From Candidatus Liberibacter africanus PTSAPSY (lineage in GTDB: Bacteria; Pseudomonadota; Alphaproteobacteria; Rhizobiales; Rhizobiaceae), in contig NZ_CP004021.1 of assembly GCF_001021085.1 (NCBI RefSeq), positions 1,014,001 through 1,078,000 of the forward strand: a DNA stretch of 64,000 nt, in the 5' to 3' direction. Of the stretch, positions 27,443 through 36,964 are shown in pieces. Both the position numbers and the translations under genes were made by a program. Position 1 is the stretch's first letter; the number at the start of each line of letters is the position of its first letter. Under the pieces are notes generated by a model. It worked only from the letters and a program-made list of their open reading frames with translations. It did no database searches and had not been told where the DNA came from.

Positions 27443-28183
27443 CTATGATAATGTATTTAACTTATTGGGATATTTTTCTTTAAATTCCATCCAACCTTTC
27501 TCTCGTAGAAGGCATGCTGGACATGAGCCACAACCATAACCCCATTCATGGCGTTTATCCCGTATTCCAAGATAGCAAGTATGACTTTCTTCAAGAATTA
27601 GATCTACTAAATCTTGCCCTCCAATATCTTGTACAAGTTTCCAAGTTTCATATTTCTTGAGCCACATTAAAGGTGTATGAATAGTAACATTGCTTTCCAT
27701 TCCTAAATTAATAGCTATTTCAATGGCTCGTATTGTATCATGACGACAATCTGGATATCCCGAATAATCGGTTTCACACATGCCAGCAATAATGTTTTTT
27801 ATTCCACGACGATATGCTAGTGCGGCAGCAAATACCAAAAAAATTATGTTACGTCCAGGAACAAATGTATTTGGTAAATTCTTGCTTTGTAGATTCATTG
27901 CAATATTTTTTGTGAGTGATGAATGCGTAATATTTCCAAGTATTGCGAGTGGCAAAATATGATCTTCTCCTAAAGAATGTTTCCATTCTGGTATGAGTTT
28001 AACCATTTTTTCACGTAAAAAAAGGCGACATCCTAGTTCTATTTTATTACGCTGTTCATAGTCAAAGCCAACAGTTTCGACCTTATCAAATTTTTGCAAT
28101 GCCCAAGCAAGACAAGTAGAGGAATCTTGTCCTCCTGAAAATAGCAAAAGAGCATTTGATTTATTTTCTACAATGCTTTGCAT
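27443..28183 (-). CDS. queC: 7-cyano-7-deazaguanine synthase
   Basis: QueC converts 7-carboxy-7-deazaguanine to preQ0 with ATP and ammonia. The PP-loop is [37 protein letters not shown] and [12 protein letters not shown] are family signatures; zinc ligands are the Cys of SHTCYLG and [16 protein letters not shown] chose ATG at 28183, giving 246 residues, with AAGGA 5 bases upstream; the ATG just before it (28186) and an in-frame upstream start are alternatives. The start overlaps the TGA of queD, so the two are translationally coupled. Confidence 0.95.
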   Translation of the reverse strand: MQSIVENKSNALLLFSGGQDSSTCLAWALQKFDKVETVGFDYEQRNKIELGCRLFLREKMVKLIPEWKHSLGEDHILPLAILGNITHSSLTKNIAMNLQSKNLPNTFVPGRNIIFLVFAAALAYRRGIKNIIAGMCETDYSGYPDCRHDTIRAIEIAINLGMESNVTIHTPLMWLKKYETWKLVQDIGGQDLVDLILEESHTCYLGIRDKRHEWGYGCGSCPACLLREKGWMEFKEKYPNKLNTLS

Positions 28184-28578
28184 CATAATCCTTGATATTC
28201 GACCCAAGACATAGGTGTTTCATAAACGCGTACTGATGACAAAATGGGTAGAGATGAAAATAAATGTTTCCAAATCCAAATAGCGATATTTTCCGCTGTA
28301 GGATTTTCTAAGCCTTCAACTTCATTGAGGCAATGATGATCTAATTTTTCTAATAGAGGAGCAAAATATTTTTCTATTTGGAAAAAATCTTCAACAAAAC
28401 CAGTTTTAGAATCTACATTTCCTTCCATTACCAGCTCTACTCGATAGGAATGTCCGTGCATACGATGACACTTGTGAGTTTTAGGCACAAAGGGAAGTCT
28501 ATGAGCGGCTTCAAATGTAAAAGCTTGTATAATCTTCATTTTTTCCGAAATACCCTTATATGTTATAGGATTCTCCAT
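28183..28578 (-). CDS. queD: 6-carboxy-5,6,7,8-tetrahydropterin synthase
   Basis: QueD makes carboxy-tetrahydropterin from dihydroneopterin triphosphate, an early step of queuosine synthesis. In 131 residues it shows [11 protein letters not shown] and [13 protein letters not shown] (zinc His residues and catalytic Cys), [24 protein letters not shown] and [12 protein letters not shown], ending [14 protein letters not shown] later ATG (28539) would begin [13 protein letters not shown], closer to many homologues; the ATG at 28578 has AGGA upstream. queC is coupled to it; queE is not next to them. No preQ1 riboswitch is recognised upstream. Confidence 0.94.
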   Translation of the reverse strand: MENPITYKGISEKMKIIQAFTFEAAHRLPFVPKTHKCHRMHGHSYRVELVMEGNVDSKTGFVEDFFQIEKYFAPLLEKLDHHCLNEVEGLENPTAENIAIWIWKHLFSSLPILSSVRVYETPMSWVEYQGL

Positions 28579-28713
28579 AAATAAAATCCTAAAGTTCTAA
28601 TGGTGTTGAATTTTACCTACTATTCTAGAAACTATTCATTGTAAATAGTATTGGAAAAATCATGCAGTTTAATATTAAGCAGGAAAACACAGAATAATAT
28701 CTAATTGCACAGA

Positions 28714-30219
28714 TCAATAAAACACTGATTGTGTTGGTTTGTTTTTAACGCCAGGATCATCTAATTGCCGGATATAAGGATTTACAATAATTTCATTATT
28801 TTCTTCACATGAAGAATCGTTCTCAGCAGTAAGAAGACAATTTTTTTTGCCATTTTCCAAAAAAAATTGTGATTTTACTATATGATGATCATCTTCTGTA
28901 GAAGAGAAGATATTCTTATAGGAGATATATTCTGGACTTTTAGTTGGAACTTTCCATTCAAAATAGCAGATCTCTTTGCTTATAGGTGATAGAGGAAGCC
29001 ATATAGATGATAAAGATCCATCATCTGATATCCAAATCGGATCTGGTATTGAATGTATGGCTTTTTGTGTCCAAGATAGAATTTTATTGAGGTTGTTGGA
29101 GCTTTCTTTTTCTATTTGAGCAAGCAGAAGAAATATTTCTTTTCTAGGGTTAGTTTGCATAGCAAGAATTGCCTTTGTGCGTGCTTGGTCTATATTGCCT
29201 GCCTCTAAAGCAGTTTTAGAAACTATAATTAGGGACTCTACACTTTTCTTATTGATTTCCTCTAATTGAAGCGCTTTCCTCAACCGTTCTGTTGAATCCT
29301 TTGATAAAAGGCGAGTATAAATAGATGCAATTTCAGGATGAGGATTTGTTTTCCATATTTTTTCTAAAATAACCTCCGCTTTTCTTTTTTTATTTTGGGC
29401 AATTAAAGCCTTGGCAGCACATATTGATCCCATAATTGAATTATCGCGCAGTTTCAATGATTCTATCGCATCGTTATAAGAATCGAGAATATTACCTTTT
29501 TTTGCATTTTCTAAAGAGCGTGCTATTAGAAGCGTCTCTTTAATGCGATTATATTTTATAATGTTTATTTTTTTATGTTTCTTATCTAAGAAAGAAATGG
29601 CTTCAGACCATTCTTGTTCTAATGCGAAATGTTGTACGACTGCTTCAATAACCCAAGGTAGATCAGGGGAAAATTTCAAAGCTTTTTTTGCATAGCGCTG
29701 AGCTGATTTTAAATCGCCTATACGGCGGGATTCTAGATATAAAGTATAAATTGCAAATTCTCTTGTAGATGAAATATGCAACATCATTTCCAATTTTTCA
29801 CGAGCAACGTTATATTGTTTGTCAGCTAAATTTATCTGTACTTCTAACATATTAACGAGAGATTTGTTATGAGAAATATGCCCTTGAGATATTTGAGAAA
29901 ACATTTTTCGAGCTAATGGTATATTTTGCGCGGCAATCGATATGATGCTTGTACATAATGTTTGACATTCTTTATCATAGGTACGTTTACGAAACATCTG
30001 AACAAGTATAGAAGGAAATGATAAAAAAAATCGCGAAACACTAAATATCACCATCAACGCCAATAGAAAAAGATACGCGATTAACAATACTACAAAAGTG
30101 CTTGTTTGATAAATTTTATTTCCCCAAATAATGGAAATACCATCTGGATAATAGGAAACTATGGCAAAACTACAAGCCATTAGTAAGATCATACAAAAAT
30201 AATATACAAAACGTAGCAT
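28714..30219 (-). CDS. hemY: HemY-type membrane TPR protein
   Basis: The 501-residue protein has two N-terminal membrane helices (about 5-25 and 38-65, the latter VVLLIAYLFLLALMVIF) followed by SRFFLSFPSILVQMF and helical TPR-like repeats (for instance AQRYAKKALKFSPDLPWVIE) to about residue 410, and a polar C-terminus (about 415-501). This is the HemY N-domain family found at the end of hemC-hemD clusters; it is not the protoporphyrinogen oxidase of the same name, and its role in heme synthesis is indirect or uncertain. It follows the mitofilin-like gene by 16 bases. Confidence 0.9.
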   Translation of the reverse strand: MLRFVYYFCMILLMACSFAIVSYYPDGISIIWGNKIYQTSTFVVLLIAYLFLLALMVIFSVSRFFLSFPSILVQMFRKRTYDKECQTLCTSIISIAAQNIPLARKMFSQISQGHISHNKSLVNMLEVQINLADKQYNVAREKLEMMLHISSTREFAIYTLYLESRRIGDLKSAQRYAKKALKFSPDLPWVIEAVVQHFALEQEWSEAISFLDKKHKKINIIKYNRIKETLLIARSLENAKKGNILDSYNDAIESLKLRDNSIMGSICAAKALIAQNKKRKAEVILEKIWKTNPHPEIASIYTRLLSKDSTERLRKALQLEEINKKSVESLIIVSKTALEAGNIDQARTKAILAMQTNPRKEIFLLLAQIEKESSNNLNKILSWTQKAIHSIPDPIWISDDGSLSSIWLPLSPISKEICYFEWKVPTKSPEYISYKNIFSSTEDDHHIVKSQFFLENGKKNCLLTAENDSSCEENNEIIVNPYIRQLDDPGVKNKPTQSVFY

Positions 30220-30235
30220 AATAAATATTATATTC

Positions 30236-31273
30236 CTATGATAAATTATTTTGTGAAATTTTATTCATTTCTTCTTCCAATATTGCATCAGAACAAATAT
30301 GTGCTTCAATCGCATTTCTCAAATATACACCAGGTTGCTTTGCTTTTTCTGGAATCTTGTCCCATTCGGAAGCTGCTTTTATGAGATCTCCTGTTTTAAG
30401 ATTATTTTCAATACGAGCGATTATGGCTGTTATTGAATCCCCTTCAATATTTTCTCCCATAAGACGTACTTTTATTAATCTATTGAGTTGTAGCAGTAGA
30501 TAATCTGTAAATCCTGAATCATGATCAAGAGATTCACCTGCAAAAATCATTTCCTCAGAAACTTTTGTAAATTGTGTCAAAATTTCTACTGTTGTAGGGA
30601 TTTTTGTATTAGAAAATTGCATCAGAACGGAAGTGCACGGTTTTAAGACAGAAAATTCATCTTTTAAGAAGTTTCCTTTTTTATCTATTGAATTTTTTAA
30701 AATGAGAAGAGAAATAATACGTTGGGTGTCAGGATTTTTAAGAGGATTAGCAATTAAATATTCTGTCTTTGTCAGACGAGCAATGATATTTTGATAATTT
30801 TTGTTAAGATCCGATATCATCTTTTTTAGAGAAGATACTTCTTCTAACAAAGATTTAATATCATTATTGTTTACATTATTGTTTACATTTTCTTGTTCTT
30901 TAGAAGAAATCTTTTTATCTTGTATCTTCAAACCTGTAAAATACATATCTGTGTTTTTGTTTGTGTCTAATTCGTTGCTAGGCGAAGAATTTTTTTCAGA
31001 ATCTATACTGGATGAATGATTAACAGGATCATTGGTATAAATATTTGTTTTTATGAATATCGATAAAAGTATCAAAATACATGCTAAAACCGCTACGAAT
31101 AATGTGATGAGCAATTTTAAAAACAATCTACTTCCACCTTTTTTTATGCAGAAAAAGTTTCTCCAAGTTGTTTTTTCCACGTAAGAATTAGATGAATCTG
31201 TCGTTTCTTTTTCAGATGTTTCTGCAGACTTACGAACAGGTTCTTCCGAGGAAGAATCGGGAACATGGGTCAT
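30236..31273 (-). CDS. Mitofilin-like inner membrane protein (COG4223 type)
   Basis: The 345-residue product has a polar N-terminus with SSEEPVRKSAETSEKETTD, one membrane helix (LLITLFVAVLACILILLSIF, near residues 57-76), a coiled-coil stretch (LLEEVSSLKKMISDLNKN) and a helical C-terminal domain (AIIARIENNLKTGDLIKAA, AKQPGVYLRNAIEAH). This matches the alphaproteobacterial mitofilin-related protein regularly found between hemD and hemY. I chose ATG at 31273 because GAGGAG lies 7 bases before it; the frame is open six codons further. Relatives are linked to membrane organisation. The low-complexity middle is the most diverged part. Confidence 0.85.
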   Translation of the reverse strand: MTHVPDSSSEEPVRKSAETSEKETTDSSNSYVEKTTWRNFFCIKKGGSRLFLKLLITLFVAVLACILILLSIFIKTNIYTNDPVNHSSSIDSEKNSSPSNELDTNKNTDMYFTGLKIQDKKISSKEQENVNNNVNNNDIKSLLEEVSSLKKMISDLNKNYQNIIARLTKTEYLIANPLKNPDTQRIISLLILKNSIDKKGNFLKDEFSVLKPCTSVLMQFSNTKIPTTVEILTQFTKVSEEMIFAGESLDHDSGFTDYLLLQLNRLIKVRLMGENIEGDSITAIIARIENNLKTGDLIKAASEWDKIPEKAKQPGVYLRNAIEAHICSDAILEEEMNKISQNNLS

Positions 31274-31448
31274 ATTTTTTCTCCTCATCACATGGTCATG
31301 TTCATAATTTTCTATTCTAACAAACTGTCGTACACCATGTGGATCTTAATGTTATCAAAATTCTTTAATCTTTTAAATTATTAACCACCAGCAAAAATTG
31401 TTTTTATCAAGGATTTTATACCAACAATTAAATCATATTTCAAACAAT

Positions 31449-32210
31449 CTATGAAGATTTTATACTTAACTTATTAATTTCACATAAAATATTATCTTTT
31501 ATCTGCATATTCTCTTTCTTTAAGGAGAGGAGATCTAACAAAGAGTTTTCTTTCGGAAAACGTGCCACTGCAATTATATTCATGTAAGTTGAAGGTATAG
31601 CAGATGCGATATTTTTGCTCAAACATAGGAAATGTGCAGATATTTTTATGGGTAAAGGTAAATGAAAAAAGTATGACACGGCAGATCGAGAATAAAATAA
31701 TATAAAATCTGCATTGTGAAGTATATTTTTCGTGGCTATTTCAGGGTAGTGTATACTCCAACTACAATAACAATCAATGATTTTTAAAGGAACATCATGT
31801 TGTCTGAGATAATTTTCAAAATGTATACTTCTAGGATTTCCTCCTAGATATATCAAAGGTTTTTGGGGGGTAAACAATTCTTTTTTCTCGACAATTATCT
31901 TTGCTAAACCAATGCTATTATCTTGAGTGTGAAATATTTCAGAAAATCCCTTTTGTCGTGCGAGATGAGAGCTTGCTTCTCCTATAACAAATAGAGGGCT
32001 ATGGCGGGAAAAATCTACGGGTAGTGTGGAGAGAGATTCGCTGCTGGTAATCGCAATACCTCCATATGGTTCTTGTAGCGCAAGAAAGACAGATTGTCTG
32101 TCATAAGTAAAATAAGAGAGGGGCATCATAATAGGAGTACAGCCCATTTCTTTTATTTTTTCTTGTGTGTATAGCGCTTTTTTTGTTGGTCTTGTGATAA
32201 CTATGCGCAT
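31449..32210 (-). CDS. hemD: Uroporphyrinogen-III synthase
   Basis: HemD closes and rearranges hydroxymethylbilane to uroporphyrinogen III. The family is poorly conserved; visible features are the opening MRIVITRPTKKALYTQEKIK, YGGIAITSSESLS, LFVIGEASSHLARQKGF, IYLGGNPRSIHFENYL and ADFILFYSRSAVSYFF, which match the two-domain fold. The 253 residues fit. Its place between hemC and the mitofilin-like gene, all on one strand, strongly supports the call. A 259-base gap separates it from hemC. Confidence 0.9.
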   Translation of the reverse strand: MRIVITRPTKKALYTQEKIKEMGCTPIMMPLSYFTYDRQSVFLALQEPYGGIAITSSESLSTLPVDFSRHSPLFVIGEASSHLARQKGFSEIFHTQDNSIGLAKIIVEKKELFTPQKPLIYLGGNPRSIHFENYLRQHDVPLKIIDCYCSWSIHYPEIATKNILHNADFILFYSRSAVSYFFHLPLPIKISAHFLCLSKNIASAIPSTYMNIIAVARFPKENSLLDLLSLKKENMQIKDNILCEINKLSIKSS

Positions 32211-32469
32211 TATTTGACCTATAATTATTTAACAATTACATTACATTTTTTATTTCTATTACGGTATTATTGTGCTTGATATTTTGCAATAATTTTTTGG
32301 AATTCGGTGTTTTCTTTTAATCAATAGTATTTGATTATAAGGTAAGGAAGCATTTAATAAATCAATTAATTTTTGATAGTGTAAAGGGCAATATCAATAT
32401 CGTTTGGCAACGAATTTTTTCATAAAAATTATTGATTTTAAGTCTATATTATAGAAACACTTCGAAAGT

Positions 32470-33393
32470 TCAAAAGTTAAAAATAGTTTTGTTTGATATA
32501 TATCGTATGTATTGGCCAGCATCTCGACCTATATGGATAGCATCGCAACGGTTTCCATTTCTTGAAACTTCATGAAAAATTTTTCCATCGGGAGATAATA
32601 CTATACCACGGAAATAAAGGGTTTGTTCTTTGCAATGCGCAAATCCAGCGATGGCGCTTTTGCAGGATCCATCTAATTCAGCAAGGAATGCACGTTCACA
32701 TCTTACGCTATCCCATGTTTCTTTGTGATTAAGGGATCTCGCTAATTCTTGCGCTTTGGTGTTATCAATGTGTGTTTCAATACAAATAGCACCTTGTCCA
32801 GGAGATGGAGGAAAATCCTCAAGATTGAGGATTTCAGTAATAACATTTTCTTTTTGTAGCCTTTTGATTCCAGCATATGCGAGTAAGATAGCGTCTGCTT
32901 TATTGTTTTTAAGCTTCGTTAGGCGTGTTTCTATTTTACCACGGAAATCTATGACGGATATATCAGGACGCTGTCGTAGTAAAAGTGCTTTACGACGTAA
33001 AGATGATGTGCCAACAATGCTATTAGGGGCAAGATCATCAAGTGAATTCGCAGTATTGCTAATGAATACATCACGGATGTTTTCACGGGGTAGATAAGCT
33101 GAAATTTGCAGACCTTTGAGTAATTTGGTAGGCATATCTTTAGCAGAATGTACTGCAAGATCAATTTCACCTGATATCAATTTTTTTTCGATTTCTTCCG
33201 TAAATAATCCTTTTCCTCCTATTTCTGTTAATGATCTATTTGTAATACGATCTCCTTTGGTTGATAAAGGGACAATTACAATGTTATGAGGAGATAGTTT
33301 ATGCACATCTATAAGGTAAGAACGTGTTTCAAAAGCATGTGCTAAAGCTAATGGGCTACAACGTGTTCCTATTTTAAAAGCTTTGTTTTCCAT
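32470..33393 (-). CDS. hemC: Porphobilinogen deaminase (hydroxymethylbilane synthase)
   Basis: HemC joins four porphobilinogens on a dipyrromethane cofactor. Signatures are DLAVHSAKDMPTKL (catalytic Asp), VGTSSLRRKALLL, IDFRGKIETRL and the cofactor Cys in ELDGSCKSAIAGFA. The 307-residue length is normal. The N-terminal motif reads IGTRCSPLALAHA where most enzymes have GTRGSPLALAQA; the Arg and Ser are kept. hemC is divergent from tsaD with 63 bases between the start codons, so their promoters must be packed together. Confidence 0.97.
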   Translation of the reverse strand: MENKAFKIGTRCSPLALAHAFETRSYLIDVHKLSPHNIVIVPLSTKGDRITNRSLTEIGGKGLFTEEIEKKLISGEIDLAVHSAKDMPTKLLKGLQISAYLPRENIRDVFISNTANSLDDLAPNSIVGTSSLRRKALLLRQRPDISVIDFRGKIETRLTKLKNNKADAILLAYAGIKRLQKENVITEILNLEDFPPSPGQGAICIETHIDNTKAQELARSLNHKETWDSVRCERAFLAELDGSCKSAIAGFAHCKEQTLYFRGIVLSPDGKIFHEVSRNGNRCDAIHIGRDAGQYIRYISNKTIFNF

Positions 33394-33456
33394 ATGTATT
33401 CGTCTATGCTATCAAAAACCAAATTATTTAATAAGCGTAAAAAATAAAGTATTGCA

Positions 33457-34548
33457 ATGTCTGAAATACAAAAAACGGTTATCGGGATCGAAACAAGTTG
33501 TGATGAAACAGCTGTTGCTATAGTACGCAGTACAGATTCTCATAATGAGATTCTTGCAGAAGCTGTTTTATCTCAAATTGATCAACATAGTCATTACGGG
33601 GGAGTGATTCCTGAAATTGCTGCTCGTTCTCACGTAGATGTTTTAGATATTTTGATAAAACAAACCTTATTACGTGCTAATATGCAAATTTCTGACATGG
33701 ATTCAATAGCAGTTACAGCGGGGCCAGGATTGATGGGAGGATTGATTGTTGGCTTAATGACGGCTAAAGCTATTTCTTATGCTAGTCATAAACCTTTTTA
33801 CGCTATAAATCATTTAGAAGGCCATATTTTGACATCACGTTTGACAGATGGCGTTGCTTTTCCTTATTTGGTTTTATTGGTTTCTGGGGGGCATACACAA
33901 ATTTTATTGGTAAGGAATATAGCGTGCTATGATCGCTTGGGAACAACTATAGATGATGCCATTGGAGAGTGTTTTGATAAAATTGCCAAGTCACTGGGAT
34001 TGTCATATCCAGGCGGGGTGGAAATCGAAAAAGAGGCGTTAATGGGAGATGGTCAGCGTTTTAATTTTCCCTGTCCTTCGGTAGAAGGAACATTGTGCGA
34101 TTTTTCTTTTTCTGGATTAAAAACATCTGTTCAGAGAACAATACGATCTTTTGAGGTTCTTAAAAAACAAGATGTATCTGATATTTGTGCATCATTTCAA
34201 GTAACGATTGTGCGTATTCTACAAGAAAGATTAAAGCAGGGATTTAATCTATTTAGTGAGGCTTTTCCACATAAAAAGGCAGTATTAGTGGTTTCTGGTG
34301 GGGTGGCTTCTAATAGTTTTATTCGCTCTTCTCTTGTTGATTTTTGTGCTTTACATGGTTTTCGTTTTATTGCTCCTCCAGCACGTTTATGTACGGATAA
34401 TGCGGTAATGATTGCTTGGGCGGCTTTGGAAAGGATGGTGGCTGGATTTCCTTCAGATGATATATCTGTATTGCCTCGTCCTCGATGGCCTTTAGATGAA
34501 AAATCTCCTGCAAAAATAGGATCTGGTAAGCGCGGAGTCAAAGCATGA
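33457..34548 (+). CDS. tsaD: tRNA threonylcarbamoyladenosine transferase TsaD
   Basis: TsaD with TsaB and TsaE places the threonylcarbamoyl group on A37 of ANN-decoding tRNAs. The ASKHA-fold protein (363 residues) shows VIGIETSCDETAVAIV, SQIDQHSHYGGVIPEIAAR, the metal-binding HLEGHI, LVSGGHTQI, DDAIGECFDKIAKSLGL and LVVSGGVASN. It overlaps gpsA by four bases (ATGA), so the two are translationally coupled. The hemC gene is divergent upstream, an order common in rhizobia. Confidence 0.97.
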   Translation: MSEIQKTVIGIETSCDETAVAIVRSTDSHNEILAEAVLSQIDQHSHYGGVIPEIAARSHVDVLDILIKQTLLRANMQISDMDSIAVTAGPGLMGGLIVGLMTAKAISYASHKPFYAINHLEGHILTSRLTDGVAFPYLVLLVSGGHTQILLVRNIACYDRLGTTIDDAIGECFDKIAKSLGLSYPGGVEIEKEALMGDGQRFNFPCPSVEGTLCDFSFSGLKTSVQRTIRSFEVLKKQDVSDICASFQVTIVRILQERLKQGFNLFSEAFPHKKAVLVVSGGVASNSFIRSSLVDFCALHGFRFIAPPARLCTDNAVMIAWAALERMVAGFPSDDISVLPRPRWPLDEKSPAKIGSGKRGVKA

Positions 34549-35537
34549 ATAATTGTCATAAAATATTTGTGATTGGAGCTGGAGCTTTTGGAACAGCGCT
34601 TTCTAACATTATCGCATCACGCGGGCATGCAAATGTTACGTTGCTTGGACGTAACGTAAATATGATTAAACAACTTGAAGATACAAGAATCAATGCAAAA
34701 TCTCTTCCTGATATAAAACTTTCTTCTCTTTTACATTTTTCATCGGATCATACGCTTTTGCAAGAGGCTGATATTGTCTTGTTTGCTACTTCTTCTAAGG
34801 GATATGGAGAGGCTCTTAATTTTTATAAAAAGTGGCTAAAAGATTGTGCACAAATTGTCATTTGTTCCAAAGGTTTTGAATATCATAGTGGAATGTTGCT
34901 CAGCACTTATTCAGAAAAAGTACTTCCATCTCATTCTATCTCAGTTCTTTCTGGTCCTGGTTTTGCATGCGATATTGCTCAAGAATTGCCTGTGGGAGTG
35001 ATTTTGTCTTCTGAAAATATCGAGATATCACGTCGTCTTTCTAAGATTCTTTCGCATAATTCATTTCAAGTATATTGTTCAGATGATCGTATTGGTGTTC
35101 AAATTGGAGGTGCTTTAAAAAATGTTATTGCTATAGCGAGCGGTATTGCAAAAGGAAGAGGGTTTGGAGAATCGGCTCGCGCAATGATTATTGTGCAGGG
35201 TTTGTCAGAAATGATAAAATTGGCAGAAGCCATGGGAGGTCGTGCTGATACAATTCTAGGTTTGTCTGGTATAGGGGATTTAATATTAACAGCTACAAGT
35301 GAACAGTCTCGTAACTTTAGTTTTGGTGTATCGCTTGGAAAAGGAGAACAACAAAACTTTGACCAAATGCGGTTAGTAGAAGGGGGAATTGCAGCTTCAC
35401 GCGTGATTCATATATCAAAAAAAATGGATTTGCATTTGCCAATTTTTCAGGCGATATCAGATATTATGATGAATCGATTGACTATAGATAAAGCATTGGG
35501 GATTTTTTTTGATCACTCTTGTAGAAATAAAAATTAA
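34545..35537 (+). CDS. gpsA: Glycerol-3-phosphate dehydrogenase [NAD(P)+]
   Basis: GpsA reduces dihydroxyacetone phosphate to sn-glycerol 3-phosphate for phospholipid synthesis. In 330 residues it shows the dinucleotide fold VIGAGAFGTALSNIIASRG, LSGPGFACDIAQELP, GGALKNVIAIASGIAKG with the catalytic Lys, and GLSGIGDLILTATSEQSRN, then VEGGIAAS. The start codon overlaps the stop of tsaD, and the EVE-domain gene follows after 46 bases. Confidence 0.97.
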   Translation: MNNCHKIFVIGAGAFGTALSNIIASRGHANVTLLGRNVNMIKQLEDTRINAKSLPDIKLSSLLHFSSDHTLLQEADIVLFATSSKGYGEALNFYKKWLKDCAQIVICSKGFEYHSGMLLSTYSEKVLPSHSISVLSGPGFACDIAQELPVGVILSSENIEISRRLSKILSHNSFQVYCSDDRIGVQIGGALKNVIAIASGIAKGRGFGESARAMIIVQGLSEMIKLAEAMGGRADTILGLSGIGDLILTATSEQSRNFSFGVSLGKGEQQNFDQMRLVEGGIAASRVIHISKKMDLHLPIFQAISDIMMNRLTIDKALGIFFDHSCRNKN

Positions 35538-35583
35538 TATAATTTACCTCATAGGTAGATTTTTATGAATGCGAGAGGGATAA

Positions 35584-36015
35584 ATGGCATATTGGCTTGT
35601 AAAGTCTGAACCGTGTGTATGGTCTTGGAAAATGCAACAAGATAAAGGGCATATTGGGGAAGCTTGGACAGGAGTGCGTAATTATCAGGCTCGTAATAAT
35701 ATGAGGAAGATGTGTGTTGGTGATAAAGGATTTTTTTATCATTCTAATAAGGATCGTGAAATTGTAGGGATTATTGAAGTGATCACTTGCGCATATCCTG
35801 ATCCAACAGCAGAGGGGTCGTCATGTTGGGAATGTGTAGATATACGTGCAGTTTGTAGTATGCCTTTTCCTGTTAATTTGGTATCTGTTAAAGCTAATTT
35901 GCGTCTTTCTCAAATGATTTTGGTTACATGTTCTCGTCTTTCGGTGCAACCTGTTACAATCGATGAGTATTTAGAAATATGTTGTATGGGAAAACTTTCT
36001 AATCCGCCACTTTAG
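35584..36015 (+). CDS. EVE-domain protein
   Basis: The 143-residue product is almost all EVE domain, a PUA-like fold: MAYWLVKSEPCVWSW at the start, WTGVRNYQARNNMRKM, KGFFYHSNKDREIVGIIEV, and WECVDIRAV in the middle. EVE domains read modified bases in DNA or RNA. In many alphaproteobacteria this gene is a conserved housekeeping neighbour of gpsA or sdh rather than part of a defence system, as seems true here. An RBS (AGAGGG) lies just before the ATG. The exact ligand is unknown. Confidence 0.93.
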   Translation: MAYWLVKSEPCVWSWKMQQDKGHIGEAWTGVRNYQARNNMRKMCVGDKGFFYHSNKDREIVGIIEVITCAYPDPTAEGSSCWECVDIRAVCSMPFPVNLVSVKANLRLSQMILVTCSRLSVQPVTIDEYLEICCMGKLSNPPL

Positions 36016-36167
36016 TGAATACAAATATAGGTGTAATTTTTAAATTATAATTATTTTGTGCTTGTAATTTTTATAGGAATATTTTTTTGTATCAAATATT
36101 AATAATTTTATGAATATATTTGAAGCAATAATTTATGTTTGTATTGGAAAGGATTTATTTAAAATAG

Positions 36168-36557
36168 ATGTTTAATATTAAGAATAATCGACCACTTTCT
36201 CCGCATTTACAAATTTATAAGTTGATTCCCACTATGTTTGTCTCTATTGCACATCGTATTGCGGGTTCGGTGGTTTATTTGGGAACTCCTGTAGTGGTTC
36301 TTTGGTTTTTTTGTGTTGCGAGTGGAAAGACTGCATTAAGTGATTTAAGGTATTATATAGACAGTTCTTTTTTCGAGGTATGTTTTTTTTTGTACACTTG
36401 GGCGATTATCCATCATATGTTAGGCGGTATTAGATATCTTATTTGGGATTCTGGTGCGTTATTAGATAAAAAAATCGCTACTCAAATGGCAAAAATTAAC
36501 ATTATTATTGCTGTCATAGTAGTATTGGCAATTTGGATAATAAAGGATATCGTCTAG
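36168..36557 (+). CDS. sdhC: Succinate dehydrogenase cytochrome b556 subunit
   Basis: SdhC anchors succinate dehydrogenase in the inner membrane and helps bind heme b and ubiquinone. It opens with the signature RPLSPHLQIYKLIPTMF and SIAHRIAGSVVY, has three membrane helices, and the heme His is in WAIIHHMLGGIRYLIWD. 129 residues is normal. It starts the sdhCDAB operon; 152 AT-rich bases upstream should hold the promoter. Confidence 0.96.
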   Translation: MFNIKNNRPLSPHLQIYKLIPTMFVSIAHRIAGSVVYLGTPVVVLWFFCVASGKTALSDLRYYIDSSFFEVCFFLYTWAIIHHMLGGIRYLIWDSGALLDKKIATQMAKINIIIAVIVVLAIWIIKDIV

Positions 36558-36580
36558 AAAAATGAAGATGGGATTTTAAT

Positions 36581-36964
36581 ATGCGTAGTGGTTTAGGAAA
36601 AGTTCGGGGCATGGGATCTGCTAAGGATGGTACAGGGCATTTTTTAAAACAAAGGTTTACTGCCGTTGCTAATATTCCTTTTATTGTTTTTTTTATTGTT
36701 TTTTTTGTGAAGAATGGGAATTCTTCGTATGAGAATATTGTTTCTGTGATATCTAATGTTTTTATTGCATCTTTTATGGGATTAGGAATCATTTCGATCG
36801 CTGTACATATGCAACTTGGTATGCAAGTAATTATTGAAGATTATATTCATTCAAGGCCGCTTAAGGTTATGTTTCTTTTTATGAACAGTTTTTTTGTTTT
36901 TTTTCTTATTGCTTTTTCGTTGGTTTCCATTTTAAAGATTGCGGTCTTAGGTAATACCCTATGA
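36581..36964 (+). CDS. sdhD: Succinate dehydrogenase membrane anchor subunit
   Basis: SdhD completes the membrane domain of complex II. It begins [18 protein letters not shown] and [15 protein letters not shown], has three helices, and contains [16 protein letters not shown], the conserved His and Asp-Tyr of the family. 127 residues is normal. The stop overlaps the sdhA start by four bases (36961-36964). Confidence 0.95.
   Translation: MRSGLGKVRGMGSAKDGTGHFLKQRFTAVANIPFIVFFIVFFVKNGNSSYENIVSVISNVFIASFMGLGIISIAVHMQLGMQVIIEDYIHSRPLKVMFLFMNSFFVFFLIAFSLVSILKIAVLGNTL

Noticed and set aside
28579..28713. preQ1 riboswitch upstream of queD
   Set aside because: I looked for the short H-type pseudoknot with a C-rich loop before the RBS and did not find it.
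35584..36015. EVE-domain protein as part of a defence system
   Set aside because: EVE domains do occur in modification-dependent defence, but here the gene is single-domain, intact and sits between gpsA and sdhC, as in many housekeeping contexts.
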